A stretch of 64,000 bases of DNA from Amycolatopsis rubida (GTDB taxonomy: Bacteria; Actinomycetota; Actinomycetes; Mycobacteriales; Pseudonocardiaceae). Where the stretch lies: contig NZ_FOWC01000001.1 of the NCBI RefSeq assembly GCF_900115345.1, positions 1,364,001-1,428,000 of the forward strand. The letters run 5' to 3'. Under the pieces are notes generated by a model. It saw only the letters and a program-made list of their open reading frames with translations. It was not told the DNA's origin and ran no database searches. The translations under genes were made by a program, and so were the position numbers. The first letter of the stretch is position 1. Every line of letters starts with the position of its first letter. Shown here piece after piece: positions 16,562 to 25,575 of the stretch.

Positions 16562-16576
16562 GAGAGCACCGCTCTC
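16562..16576. promoter_or_regulatory. Candidate TetR operator, site 2
   Basis: GAGAGCACCGCTCTC is a perfect 6-3-6 inverted repeat sitting just before the ribosome site (GAGGAGG) of the oxidoreductase gene. It matches site 1, 53 bp away (about five helical turns), consistent with two repressor dimers on one face. Confidence 0.7.
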
Positions 16577-16594
16577 GAAACCGAGGAGGACCTC

Positions 16595-17041
16595 ATGACC
16601 AGCACTCGCTACCTCGAACCGGGCAGGGCGACCGCGGCGTTCAACGGCTGCGTCCGCTGGCTCACCAAACGCGGCCTCAGCGTGTGGGGCAGCCGGGTGC
16701 TGGGCGTCCGCGGCCGCAAGTCCGGCGAACTGCGCGAGGTGCCGGTCAACCTGCTGCCGTTCGGGGGCAAGCACTACCTGGTGGCCGCGCGCGGCGAAAC
16801 CCAGTGGGTGCGGAACCTGCGCGCCGCGGGCGAGGGCCAGCTGACCGTCGGACGCCGCACCGAGCCGTTCACCTACCGCGAGCTGTCCGACGAGGAGAAG
16901 CCCGTCATCCTGCGCTCGTACCTCAAGCGCTGGGCGTTCGAGGTCGGCACGTTCTTCGAGGGCGTGGACGCGAAGGCACCGGAGAAGAAGCTGCTGGAGA
17001 TCGCGCCGGGCTACCCGGTGTTCGAGGTCTTCACCCGGTGA
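16595..17041 (+). CDS. Deazaflavin (F420)-type nitroreductase family protein
   Basis: A 148-residue protein of the DUF385/Ddn-like split-barrel family. Diagnostic features are the RKSGELREVPVNLLPFGGKHYLVAARGE core (the R-x-S-G and PV region binds the deazaflavin phosphate tail) and WVRNLRAAGEGQLTVG. Members use F420 or bind lipophilic quinones and drugs. The start is ATG with GAGGAGG upstream. It is divergent from a TetR gene and carries its candidate operator in the leader, so induction by a xenobiotic or lipid is a reasonable guess. Cofactor choice cannot be proved by eye. Confidence 0.88.
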   Translation: MTSTRYLEPGRATAAFNGCVRWLTKRGLSVWGSRVLGVRGRKSGELREVPVNLLPFGGKHYLVAARGETQWVRNLRAAGEGQLTVGRRTEPFTYRELSDEEKPVILRSYLKRWAFEVGTFFEGVDAKAPEKKLLEIAPGYPVFEVFTR

Positions 17042-17042
17042 G

Positions 17043-17243
17043 TCAGCGCACGCGTTTGCCGAACGTGGTGGCCGCGATGAGGACCACACCGACCAGGAAC
17101 GCGACCAGCCCGATCAGGAACCAGAGCTTCTGGCCGGTCATGAAACTGCCGGTCAGCACGCCGACGCCCTGCAGCACCCACACCGCGCCGACGAGCACCA
17201 GCACCACACCGCACGCCAGCGTGATCCACCGCCTCACGACCAT
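17043..17243 (-). CDS. Small two-helix membrane protein
   Basis: A 66-residue protein with two transmembrane segments (ITLACGVVLVLVGAVWVLQGVGVL and WFLIGLVAFLVGVVLIAATTF) joined by a short Gln-Lys loop, and basic tails at both ends. Similar short proteins are common next to envelope genes, with no assigned function. It converges on the oxidoreductase gene with one base between the stops. Confidence 0.75.
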   Translation of the reverse strand: MVVRRWITLACGVVLVLVGAVWVLQGVGVLTGSFMTGQKLWFLIGLVAFLVGVVLIAATTFGKRVR

Positions 17244-17254
17244 CTCCCTCGCTC

Positions 17255-17307
17255 TCCGTGAAGGACCCCTTGAGGAAATCAGGTTCCCCCAAGGAGTCCT
17301 TCACGGA
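17255..17307. repeat. Long inverted repeat, probable terminator or dispersed palindrome
   Basis: Arms of 18 bp (17255-17272 and 17290-17307; core GTGAAGGAC / GTCCTTCAC) match except for one position, with a 17-base loop. It lies between two minus-strand genes and can fold in either direction. There is no T-run, so it may be a dispersed intergenic palindrome rather than a simple terminator. Confidence 0.6.
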
Positions 17308-17324
17308 CCACCCTTCCGAACGGG

Positions 17325-17885
17325 CTATCCGCGGCGGCGCGGCTGTCCGTTGCCAAACTGCTGTGCTTCGCCGAGCGAGGTCGCGGTGGCCGTGGTGCCC
17401 TGGACCTTCGCGACCACGGTGACGTTGTCGCCGGACTTCGGCGAACCGGTCTTCTCCGTGGATGAATCCAGCGTGTAGGTCTGCTTGTAGCCGTCCTTGC
17501 TCGTCAGGGTCACCGAGGTGGCGCTGAGTTCGGTGATCGTCCCGGTCTGCAGGCGTTCGGTCACGTACCCGCCGGTCGGATCCGTCACCACGAAGTCGCC
17601 GTGCAGCGCGTCCCGCAGCGCGGCCATCCCGCCCATGCCTCCGCGGCCGGCGAAACCGCCCTGCCCGCCCGGGCCGCCGAATCCGCCCGGCCCCTGCTGC
17701 GCCGTTGCGTTGCTGCCGCTGGTGCCCGCCCAGATCGCCAGTCCGCCGCCGACGGCGATCACCACCGCGACGCCCGCCGCGATCGCGGTTTTCCGGCCCG
17801 ACCACGCCTTCCCCTGGCCGCTGCCGCCGGATGCGGGAGCAGGTTGCTCTCCCCAGGTCGCGCCCTCTGCTGGATCGGTCGTCAT
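17325..17885 (-). CDS. Membrane-anchored protein with DUF5666-like domain
   Basis: A 186-residue protein. A cytosolic Ser/Gly/Pro-rich N-terminus (~35 residues) leads to one membrane segment (AIAAGVAVVIAVGGGLAIWAG), a Gly-rich repeat (GGFGGPGGQGGFAGRGGMGG), and a small extracytoplasmic beta domain (GTITELSATSVTLTSKDGYKQTYTL, then KSGDNVTVVAKVQGTTATATSL), which is the OB-like pattern of DUF5666. ATG at 17885 has GGAG upstream. It is divergent from a two-component system and could be one of its targets, but this is inferred from position only. Confidence 0.8.
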   Translation of the reverse strand: MTTDPAEGATWGEQPAPASGGSGQGKAWSGRKTAIAAGVAVVIAVGGGLAIWAGTSGSNATAQQGPGGFGGPGGQGGFAGRGGMGGMAALRDALHGDFVVTDPTGGYVTERLQTGTITELSATSVTLTSKDGYKQTYTLDSSTEKTGSPKSGDNVTVVAKVQGTTATATSLGEAQQFGNGQPRRRG

Positions 17886-18044
17886 GGTCTCCTCCGGAAC
17901 GTTCGAGCTTTTCCTTCCCGAGCGTCGGGGCGGCCGCTGTGCGGAACCTGTGGCGGACGTGGGGGACACCTGTGCGCCCACCCGCACAGGAAACGCACAG
18001 CCAGTGCACAGCTCGACCTGAAGACGAGGCCCGAAGATGGCACC

Positions 18045-18797
18045 ATGAGCAGTGTGAACGCCGCGTCTGCCGGCCGGGGCAAGGCCGAACTGCGCCGCGC
18101 GGACGGCAGCCCGGTCCGCGTGCTGGTCGTCGACGACGAGTCGACGCTGGCCGAACTCGTGTCCATGGCCCTGCGGATGGAGGGCTGGGAGGTGCGCAGT
18201 GCGGGCACCGGAGCCGAGGCGGTGCGCATCGGCCGCGATTTCCGCCCGGACGCCGTGGTGCTCGACGTGATGCTGCCCGATTTCGACGGCCTTGAGGTAC
18301 TGCGCCGGATGCGCGCCGAAACGCCGTATCTGCCGGTTCTTTTCCTGACCGCGAAAGACGCGGTGGAAGACCGGATCGCCGGGCTCACCGCGGGTGGCGA
18401 CGATTACGTGACCAAGCCGTTCAGCCTGGAAGAAGTCGCGCTGCGGCTGCGCGCGCTGCTGCGCCGGGCGGGTGGTGTTTCCGGATCGACCGGCTCGCAA
18501 CTGGTGGTCGGCGACCTGACCCTGGACGAGGACAGCCGCGAGGTGCACCGCGGCGGCGATCTGGTGCCGCTCACCGCGACCGAGTTCGAACTGCTCCGCT
18601 ACCTGATGCGCAATCCGCGCCGGGTGCTGTCGAAGGCGCAGATCCTCGACCGCGTGTGGAGCTACGATTTCGGCGGCCAGGCCAATATCGTCGAGCTGTA
18701 CATTTCCTACCTCCGCAAGAAAATCGACGCCGATCGGGAACCGATGATCCACACCATGCGCGGCGCCGGGTATGTCCTCAAACCCGCCGCGGGCTGA
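18045..18797 (+). CDS. OmpR-family two-component response regulator
   Basis: A 250-residue DNA-binding regulator. The receiver domain has the acidic pair VVDDES, phospho-acceptor Asp in VVLDVMLPDFDG, Thr in FLTAKD and Lys in YVTKPFS. The winged-helix domain (LTLDEDSREVHRGG...LTATEFELLRYLMRNPRRVLSKAQIL...ELYISYLRKKID...IHTMRGAGYVLK) is typical of the PhoB/OmpR group and similar to mycobacterial TrcR-like regulators. ATG 18045 is chosen as the start. The 3' end overlaps the sensor kinase gene by 26 bp. Confidence 0.95.
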   Translation: MSSVNAASAGRGKAELRRADGSPVRVLVVDDESTLAELVSMALRMEGWEVRSAGTGAEAVRIGRDFRPDAVVLDVMLPDFDGLEVLRRMRAETPYLPVLFLTAKDAVEDRIAGLTAGGDDYVTKPFSLEEVALRLRALLRRAGGVSGSTGSQLVVGDLTLDEDSREVHRGGDLVPLTATEFELLRYLMRNPRRVLSKAQILDRVWSYDFGGQANIVELYISYLRKKIDADREPMIHTMRGAGYVLKPAAG

Positions 18798-20259
18798 GCG
18801 CCGCCGTCCGTGGTCGTTGCGCCGCAGGCTGATTGTTCAGCTGGCGGCGCTGCTCGCGCTGGTCTGCCTGGTGGTCGGCGTGGTCACCGAATTCGCGTTG
18901 AACAGCTTTCTCGTCGGGCAGCTCGACGGGCAGCTGGCGGCGGCGAGCGATCGCGGGTTCCGCCACGGCGTGCCGCGTCCGCCCATCAACGGTTCCGGCA
19001 AGCTGCCGCCGGATCCGCTGCGCGTGCTCGGTCAGCCCGAGGGGACGCTCAGCCTGGTCGTGCACGACGGCAAGGTCAACGGGCAGGTGATCGGTCCGTT
19101 CGGCCTCGTCCCGCTGACCCCGGAGCAGGATCGGGTCCTGCTCGTGCTCGCGCCGAACGGCCAGAGCCGCACGGTCGAGCTTCCCGGCAGTCTCAAGAAA
19201 TACCGCGTGGTCGCGACGTATTCGCCGCGCGGCGAGTTCACCGTGATCGGGCTGCCGATGAGCCGGGTCTCGGAAACGTTGTGGCGGCTGGGGTTCATCT
19301 TCGGTGGCGTCGCGCTCTGCGGGATTCTCGTTGCCGGGTTCGCCGGTGCGGTCACGATCCGGCGCACGATGGCCCCGCTGGACCGGCTTGCCGCCACTGC
19401 TTCCCGGGTGTCCGAACTGCCGCTGGACCGCGGCGAGGTCGCGTTGTCCGAGCGAGTGCCCGAAGTGGACACTGACCCGCGAACCGAGGTCGGCAAGGTC
19501 GGTTCGGCGATCAACCGGATGCTGGGTCACATCGCCGAAGCGCTTGCCGCCCGCCATGCCAGCGAAAGCCGGGTCCGGCAGTTCGTCGCGGACGCGAGCC
19601 ACGAATTGCGCACGCCGCTCGCCGCGATTCGCGGATATGCCGAGCTGACTCGGCGCGGCAGCGAACAGGTGCCGCCGGACATCGCGTTCGCGATGAGCCG
19701 GGTGGAATCCGAATCGGCGCGGATGACGACGCTCGTGGAAGATCTGCTGCTGCTCGCCCGGCTCGATTCCGGGCGTCCGGTCGTGCACGAACCGGTCGAT
19801 TTGTCCCGGCTGGTCGCGGACGCGGTCGCCGATTCGCACGTCGCCGGTCCGGAACACAAGTGGCTGCTGGAACTTCCCGGCGAACCGATCGCGGTGCTCG
19901 GCGATTCCGGGCAACTGCACCAGGTCGTGCTGAACCTCCTCGGCAACGCCCGTACGCACACGCCCGCGGGCACCACGGTGACCACCGCACTGTCCACACG
20001 AGACGGATGGGTAACTTTGTCCGTTGTGGACGATGGGCCGGGAATTCCGCCAGAAATCCTGCCCGAGGTATTCGAACGGTTCGCCCGCGGCGACAATTCG
20101 CGTTCGCGTGCTGCCGGGAGCACGGGGCTGGGGCTGGCGATTGTCGCCGCCGTCGTGGCCGCGCATTCCGGTCGCGTGCTGGTTGCTAGCGGTCCAGGGC
20201 GCACCGAATTCGTGGCTTCGTTCCCGCAATTGCGTGACGGTGCCAACACTCCTTCGTGA
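18772..20259 (+). CDS. Two-component sensor histidine kinase
   Basis: A 495-residue membrane kinase. First membrane helix at ~residues 18-42 (LIVQLAALLALVCLVVGVV), an extracytoplasmic sensor of about 120 residues, a second helix (LGFIFGGVALCGILVAGFAGAV), a HAMP segment, then HisKA with the phosphorylated His in FVADASHELRTPLAAIRGYAEL and an ATP-binding domain (N box LLGNARTHTP, VVDDGPGIPPE, GSTGLGLAIV). It starts inside the response regulator gene (26-bp overlap), so the pair is coupled. The stimulus is unknown. A GT39-like transferase follows directly and may be regulated by or co-expressed with the system. Confidence 0.95.
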   Translation: MSSNPPRAERRRPWSLRRRLIVQLAALLALVCLVVGVVTEFALNSFLVGQLDGQLAAASDRGFRHGVPRPPINGSGKLPPDPLRVLGQPEGTLSLVVHDGKVNGQVIGPFGLVPLTPEQDRVLLVLAPNGQSRTVELPGSLKKYRVVATYSPRGEFTVIGLPMSRVSETLWRLGFIFGGVALCGILVAGFAGAVTIRRTMAPLDRLAATASRVSELPLDRGEVALSERVPEVDTDPRTEVGKVGSAINRMLGHIAEALAARHASESRVRQFVADASHELRTPLAAIRGYAELTRRGSEQVPPDIAFAMSRVESESARMTTLVEDLLLLARLDSGRPVVHEPVDLSRLVADAVADSHVAGPEHKWLLELPGEPIAVLGDSGQLHQVVLNLLGNARTHTPAGTTVTTALSTRDGWVTLSVVDDGPGIPPEILPEVFERFARGDNSRSRAAGSTGLGLAIVAAVVAAHSGRVLVASGPGRTEFVASFPQLRDGANTPS

Positions 20260-20295
20260 GTGATTCACAGCCCGCGCACAGTCCGGGCCGTGAGA

Positions 20296-22089
20296 ATGAC
20301 GGGCATGACGACTGTCGTCGCGCCACGCTGGGTGCGCCCCTCGGTCGCGGTGCTGCTGCTGGGCACCGCCGCGTTGTATCTCACCAATGTCGCGATTTCC
20401 GGCTGGGGAAATGACTTCTACGCGATGGCCGGGCAAGCGGGCACGGGGGACTGGAAAGCGTGGTTCTTCGGTTCGCTCGACCCGGGCAACGTGGTCACCG
20501 TCGACAAACCGCCGCTTTCCCTGTGGGTGATGGGATTGTCCGGGCGGATCTTCGGTTTTTCCAGCTGGAGCATGCTGGTGCCGGACGCGCTGGCAGGTGT
20601 GGGCTCGGTCGGCCTGCTGTACCTGGCGGTGCGGCGGCTTTCCGGACCGGTCGCCGGATTGCTGGCCGGGGCGTTGCTCGCGCTCACTCCGGTCGCCGCG
20701 CTGATGTTCCGGTTCAACAATCCGGACGCGTTCCTGGTGCTGCTGCTCGTCGCGGGCGGATATTTCCTGGTGCGGGCGCTGGAAAAGGCGAGCACGAGGT
20801 GGCTGCTGCTGGCGGGCGTCGCGATCGGTTTCGGGTTCCTCGACAAGATGCTGCAAGCATTCCTGGTGTTGCCTGCCTTCGTGCTCGCGTACGCGGTTGC
20901 TGCGCCGACTTCGGTGCGACGGCGGGTGTGGCAATTGCTCGCCGCTGCCGGGGCGGTGGTGGTTTCCGCGGGCTGGTGGGTGCTCGCGGTGGCGTTGTGG
21001 CCGGTTGCGGATCGGCCGTATATCAGCGGGTCGACGAACAACAGTGTGCTGGAATTGGCCTTCGGGTACAACGGACTCGGCCGGATTTTCGGACAGTCGC
21101 ACGGTGGGGACGCGCGGCCGAAAATGCCGGAGTTTTCCGGTGCCGGACATGGCTTCGGCGGCCAGGCGGGCTTGACCCGCCTGTTCACCGAGCAGTTCGG
21201 CGGCGAGGCGTCCTGGCTGTTGCCCGCCGCGTTGGTCGGCCTCGTGGCCGGATTGTGGTTCACCCGGCGTGCGCCACGGACTGATCGAACTCGGGCGGCG
21301 CTGCTGCTGTGGGGTGCTTGGACGGTGATCAGCGCCCTCGTCTTCAGCTACATGAGCGGGATCATCCACCCGTACTACACAGTCGCGCTCGCGCCAGGAA
21401 TCGCAGCCACGGTAGCGATCTCCGCGACCGAACTGTGGCGTGGCCGTGCTTACTTCGCGCCGCGCGTGGTGCTCGCGGTGATGCTGGCGGCGACTGTAGC
21501 GTGGAGCTTCGTGCTGCTGCATCGGACGCCGAACTGGCAGCCATGGGTGCGGTACTCCGTCTTGGTGCTGGGCGTCCTAGGCGTGTTCGCGTTGCTGATC
21601 GGGATTGCGCGTCGGGCAGCCGCAGTGCTGGCACTCGTGGCTGCACTGCTGGGGATGGCCTCATTCACGGTGGCTACCGCGTCGACGGCGCATACCGGCG
21701 GAAGCCCGGCGTCCGGGCCGCAGCACAACGGCCGCGTCAGTTTCGGCGGACCACAACAGTCCAATGTGGAGCTTTATCGGTTGCTGGAGACCACGACGAC
21801 GAAGTGGGCTGCCGCGGAAACCGGCGCGATGCAGGCCGCCGGACTGGCGTTGAACAGCGGCAAACCGGTGCTCGCGGTCGGCGGCTTCAGCGGCAGCGAC
21901 CCCGCGCCGACACTCGCGCGATTCCAGCAGTACGTGGCGAGCGGGGAGATCCACTATTTCGTCGTCGGCGCGCGCAACGGCCGCGGCGGCAGCCGCGGCA
22001 CCTCGGGGAAGATCACCGCCTGGGTCGAACAGCACTTCCAACCCACCACGGTCGGCGGCGCGACGGTCTACGACCTCACGCGAAAGTGA
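20296..22089 (+). CDS. GT39/ArnT-like polyprenyl-phosphate glycosyltransferase
   Basis: An integral membrane glycosyltransferase of ~597 residues. About ten hydrophobic helices are visible. The first periplasmic loop holds the acidic pair typical of GT-C enzymes (GWGNDFYAMAGQ) followed by VTVDKPPLSLWVMGLSG; RFNNPDAFLVLLL lies further on. The soluble C-terminal ~110 residues (KPVLAVGGFSGSDPAPTLARFQQYV) match the extracytoplasmic tail of actinobacterial mannosyltransferase-like proteins. It should transfer a sugar from a lipid carrier to a protein or glycan outside the membrane. The start is uncertain: GTG 20260, GTG 20290, ATG 20296 and ATG 20305 are all in frame. It follows the sensor kinase without a gap long enough for a terminator. 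Confidence 0.88.
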   Translation: MTGMTTVVAPRWVRPSVAVLLLGTAALYLTNVAISGWGNDFYAMAGQAGTGDWKAWFFGSLDPGNVVTVDKPPLSLWVMGLSGRIFGFSSWSMLVPDALAGVGSVGLLYLAVRRLSGPVAGLLAGALLALTPVAALMFRFNNPDAFLVLLLVAGGYFLVRALEKASTRWLLLAGVAIGFGFLDKMLQAFLVLPAFVLAYAVAAPTSVRRRVWQLLAAAGAVVVSAGWWVLAVALWPVADRPYISGSTNNSVLELAFGYNGLGRIFGQSHGGDARPKMPEFSGAGHGFGGQAGLTRLFTEQFGGEASWLLPAALVGLVAGLWFTRRAPRTDRTRAALLLWGAWTVISALVFSYMSGIIHPYYTVALAPGIAATVAISATELWRGRAYFAPRVVLAVMLAATVAWSFVLLHRTPNWQPWVRYSVLVLGVLGVFALLIGIARRAAAVLALVAALLGMASFTVATASTAHTGGSPASGPQHNGRVSFGGPQQSNVELYRLLETTTTKWAAAETGAMQAAGLALNSGKPVLAVGGFSGSDPAPTLARFQQYVASGEIHYFVVGARNGRGGSRGTSGKITAWVEQHFQPTTVGGATVYDLTRK

Positions 22090-22990
22090 CCGAGGTATTG
22101 GCCCCGCACAAGACAAAACACGGCAGCTCGGCCGGGACGCGCCCGGCCAGCCAGGCGGCCAGCGGAGCCGCGGCGGCCGGTTCGACGACGAGCCGGAAGT
22201 CGCGCCACAGCAGGTCGCGTGCGGCGAGGATCTCGGCGTCGGACACCAGCACGGAAGTGACGGCAGGCGAATTGAGGATGCCGAACGCCAGCTCGCCGAC
22301 GCGGGTCGCGCCGAGAGCGGACGCCGCGACCGAATCGATGGTGACGTCCACCGGCTCGCCCGCGGCGAGGGCGGCATGCAGTGCCTGGCAGCGCTCCGGC
22401 TCCACCGCGAACACCGGACGGCCGTCCGCGGCCAGCGTCGCGCCGGACGCCAGCCCGCCGCCGCCCACTGCGACGCCAATGGCATCGACGTCTGGTGCGT
22501 CGGCCACGATCTCCGCGGTCGCGGTTCCCTGTCCGGCGATCACGTCGGCGTCGTCGTACGCGTGCAGGTAACGGGTGCCGGGTTCCTCTGCGACGGCCAA
22601 CGCGGCTGCCGCGGCCTCGCTGTACGCCGCGCCGTGCCGGATGAGCTTCGCGCCGGCCGCTTCGATGCCGGCGGCCTTCGCTTCGGGCACGGACTCCGGC
22701 ACGTAGACGACAGCGGGAATGCCCAGCGCTTGCGCGGCGGTGGCGACGCCGAGGCCGTGATTGCCACCCGACGCCGTGACCACGCGCTTCGGCTTAGGCC
22801 CGTTGAGCAGGGCGTTTACCGCGCCGCGGAGCTTGAACGAACCGGACCGCTGGAGCTGCTCCAGCTTGAGCACGAGGGGGCGGCCGTCGATTTCAGTGCG
22901 TAACAGCGGTGTCCACCGGACGTGTGGTCGGAGGCGGAGGTGGGCAGCGACGACGTCGGCGGCGACAGGTGCGGTGCGCATATCGGCCAT
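22076..22990 (-). CDS. Threonine/serine dehydratase-like PLP enzyme
   Basis: A 304-residue fold-type II PLP enzyme. The cofactor lysine lies in SGSFKLRGA (K53), the phosphate-contact loop is SGGNHGLG, and the Gly-rich loop is VAVGGGGLASG. The length fits catabolic threonine dehydratases or serine racemase-like enzymes without an ACT domain, giving ammonia and a 2-oxo acid. ATG at 22990 has a good AGGAGA ribosome site. Its 3' end overlaps the GT39-like gene by 14 bp (convergent). The cysteine-containing C-terminus (ELPCFVLCGANTSV) is typical. The specific substrate cannot be fixed by eye. Confidence 0.9.
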   Translation of the reverse strand: MADMRTAPVAADVVAAHLRLRPHVRWTPLLRTEIDGRPLVLKLEQLQRSGSFKLRGAVNALLNGPKPKRVVTASGGNHGLGVATAAQALGIPAVVYVPESVPEAKAAGIEAAGAKLIRHGAAYSEAAAAALAVAEEPGTRYLHAYDDADVIAGQGTATAEIVADAPDVDAIGVAVGGGGLASGATLAADGRPVFAVEPERCQALHAALAAGEPVDVTIDSVAASALGATRVGELAFGILNSPAVTSVLVSDAEILAARDLLWRDFRLVVEPAAAAPLAAWLAGRVPAELPCFVLCGANTSVTFA

Positions 22991-23241
22991 TCTCCTCCCA
23001 GCATCCTTCCTCGCATGCCGCTCGCCGGGAAAACCCCAGCGTGTCAGGGCGCGACACGGTACAAGAGGGCATTGTCGAGACCTTGCGGATCTCGCTAAGC
23101 TCTGCGCAGACGTGGGGTGTCCGACCATGTGCGTACCGCGACGAGCACTACCGAGAGTAGTAGCGTCCTGCGGGTGTCCCCGTTCGGTGCACTTCACGCC
23201 TCGGTCTCGTCGGGACTCCTCGGGAACGGAAGGTGACGTGG

Positions 23242-25575
23242 ATGCGCGACGGTTCGGCCCGGCCGCAGGAATCCGCCGCGCGGCTGCTTGACCGCCTCGG
23301 GATCCGCACCGTGCAGGCGCGAGTGACCGTGCTGGTGGTGGCTCCGCTGGTCCTGGTCGTGGCGTCGGCGGTTCCGCTCGTGCTCAGCCAGGTCACCGCC
23401 GCGTCGGCAGCCGCGACCACTTCGGACGCCGTGGCCCGGGGACAGCGGGTGGGCGGCCTGGTCGGACAGGTGCAGCGGGAAAGCCTGCTCACGGCCGCTT
23501 TTGCCGCTGACCCGTCGGCCACCGATTCGGAGCTCGTCCGGCAGCGGCAGGCGGTGGACAGCGCTGCGCGCGGCATCGCGGACAGCCTGGTCAGCCCAGG
23601 CGGCGCACTGTCGAAACTGCGACAGAGCGCGCTCAATCGTCAGGTTTCCGTAGTTGATATTGCTTCTGGCTACGATTCCACGTCCATTGGGCTGATCGAC
23701 GCGCTGGGACTGGCTACTTCGGACAGCTCCCAGGCACGGACGCTCGACGCCCTGCTGCGCGCGGACGAGCAGCGAGCGGCCGCCGCGACCGCGCTGGTCG
23801 CGGCCGCCGGAGCTGATCGCGCAGGTCAGCGCGCTGCCGTCTCCGGAGAACAGTTCGCCCGGCTGGCCGGGAAGCAGGACGCGGCACAGGTCGCTGCGGT
23901 CGAGACCGGGGCGACGGCCCAGCAGCTCGACCGGCTGGCCGCGGCACCGCGGCAAGACCGGCAGTTTGTGTCCGATGTGGTCACTGCCGGTACTCAGCTC
24001 GCCGATCAGCGCGACGCGGTGGAGACCCGGATCGCCGGTGCGATCGCGGACGCTGCCTCCGCGGAAGCGTCCAGTGCGACCCGGACGGCCTCCGTCGTCG
24101 GCGGTGCCGCGATTGTCCTTTTCGGACTGGTTGCCGCATTGTCCGTACTGGCCGCGCGATCCATTGCCCGGCCGTTGCGGCGGCTGAGCGGCCAGGCTCG
24201 CTCGACCGCCGACCTGGCCGCCGCTGAATTGGTTCAGGTCGCCGAGCCGGAGTCGGGCCCGCCGCAACCGTTGCTGCCCGCGCTTGAGGCGGGCACCGGC
24301 GGCGAGCTGGCCGAGCTGGCCGATGCGTTCAACCGGCTCCGCGGCACCGGGGTGGAAGCGGTGGCCGAGCAGGCGAACTCGCGCCGCGCCGGGGTTCAGC
24401 TGCTGGTCGGAGCGGCCAAGCGCACGCAGAATCTGGTCGCGGGCCAGCGCACCGTGATCGAGGAATTGACGCGCGGCGCCGACGATCCGGTGTTGCTCGC
24501 CGGGCTGCGTCGCGTGGAGCACGCCGCGCTCCGGCTGCGGCGCACCGCGGACGATCTGCTTGTGGTGACAGGAAACCGCGACGAGACCCGGGTCGGCGGT
24601 CCGATCGAACTGGCCACCGCGTTGCGTTCCGCCGCCGCGGAAATCGACGACGAGGCCCGGATCCGGCTCGGCGAACCGGCTGAGGCGCTGCTCGCGCCGT
24701 CGCTGGGGATCGACCTGGTGCTGCTGTTCGCGGAACTGCTGGAAAACGCCGCCGCGTTCTCGCCGCCGGAGTCGGCGGTGGAGATTTCGACGGAGTTCCA
24801 GTCATCCGGCGATCTGCTGGTGAGCATCGCCGATCACGGCGTCGGGCTGTCCGCGGACCGGTTGGCGCAGGAGAACCGCCGGCTCGCCGAACCGGTCGAC
24901 GCGGCATCCGGTCAGCAACTCGGCCTGGCCGTGGCCGGACGGCTCGCGCAGCGGCATTCGCTGCGCGTCGAACTGGAGTCCACTCCGGAAGGCGGCGTGA
25001 CAGCACAGGTCTCGGTGCCGCAGGCGCTGTTCACCCGAGACGTCGATTTCCGGCGTGGGCCTGGGCTTTTCGAGCCCGGACAGGTGCCCGACCCGCGGCC
25101 GGTGCTGCTGCCCGCGCCCGCGATCGCCGCGCTGTCCACGCCTGCTCCGGCCGGGTTCCGGTGGTTCACCGATCCGCCGGAACCGGAAGCCGACGAGCCG
25201 AATCCGGACAAGGACGAGGCTCCGCGGTGGCCGGAAGCGGAACCGGAATTCGCTTCCCGCGCCGGAACGCTGGAACTCCCCGACGAGCCAGAAGAATCCA
25301 AAGAGGACACTCCGGACGCGCAGGACGTCGCGGATCCGTCGCCGACGCACCAGTTCACTGTGGTGCCACCGGAATCCCGTGACGGCGTCTTCCGCCGCGT
25401 CCCCGGCGCGCAGCTGGCCCCCGGGCTCAAACTGCCGCAGATCGTCCGCACCCCGTTGCCGCGCCGCGACCTGCGCGATCCGGCCGCTGAGCGGGCCACC
25501 TTCGACTCGTTTTCCGACGGCGTCGCCAAAGCACAGCAAGTCACCGCCCAGCAGGCCGATCAAGGAGGATCATGA
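23242..25575 (+). CDS. cvnA: Conservon sensor kinase-like protein (CvnA-like)
   Basis: A membrane kinase-like protein of ~777 residues. One helix lies near residues 25-50, then an extracytoplasmic helical sensor with a NIT-like pattern (QRESLLTAAFAADPSATDSELV...ADEQRAAAATALV), a second helix (ASVVGGAAIVLFGLVAALSVLAA), a HAMP-like linker, a dimerisation helix with His (LRRVEHAALRLRRTADDLLVV) and a HATPase domain (LLFAELLENAAAFSPPES, SIADHGVGLSADRL). The last ~180 residues are Pro/Glu-rich and disordered. This matches CvnA of actinobacterial conservons, where kinase-like protein, roadblock protein, DUF742 protein and GTPase are encoded together. ATG 23242 (GGAAGG upstream) is preferred over GTG 23233. 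The stop overlaps the next ATG. Confidence 0.88.
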   Translation: MRDGSARPQESAARLLDRLGIRTVQARVTVLVVAPLVLVVASAVPLVLSQVTAASAAATTSDAVARGQRVGGLVGQVQRESLLTAAFAADPSATDSELVRQRQAVDSAARGIADSLVSPGGALSKLRQSALNRQVSVVDIASGYDSTSIGLIDALGLATSDSSQARTLDALLRADEQRAAAATALVAAAGADRAGQRAAVSGEQFARLAGKQDAAQVAAVETGATAQQLDRLAAAPRQDRQFVSDVVTAGTQLADQRDAVETRIAGAIADAASAEASSATRTASVVGGAAIVLFGLVAALSVLAARSIARPLRRLSGQARSTADLAAAELVQVAEPESGPPQPLLPALEAGTGGELAELADAFNRLRGTGVEAVAEQANSRRAGVQLLVGAAKRTQNLVAGQRTVIEELTRGADDPVLLAGLRRVEHAALRLRRTADDLLVVTGNRDETRVGGPIELATALRSAAAEIDDEARIRLGEPAEALLAPSLGIDLVLLFAELLENAAAFSPPESAVEISTEFQSSGDLLVSIADHGVGLSADRLAQENRRLAEPVDAASGQQLGLAVAGRLAQRHSLRVELESTPEGGVTAQVSVPQALFTRDVDFRRGPGLFEPGQVPDPRPVLLPAPAIAALSTPAPAGFRWFTDPPEPEADEPNPDKDEAPRWPEAEPEFASRAGTLELPDEPEESKEDTPDAQDVADPSPTHQFTVVPPESRDGVFRRVPGAQLAPGLKLPQIVRTPLPRRDLRDPAAERATFDSFSDGVAKAQQVTAQQADQGGS

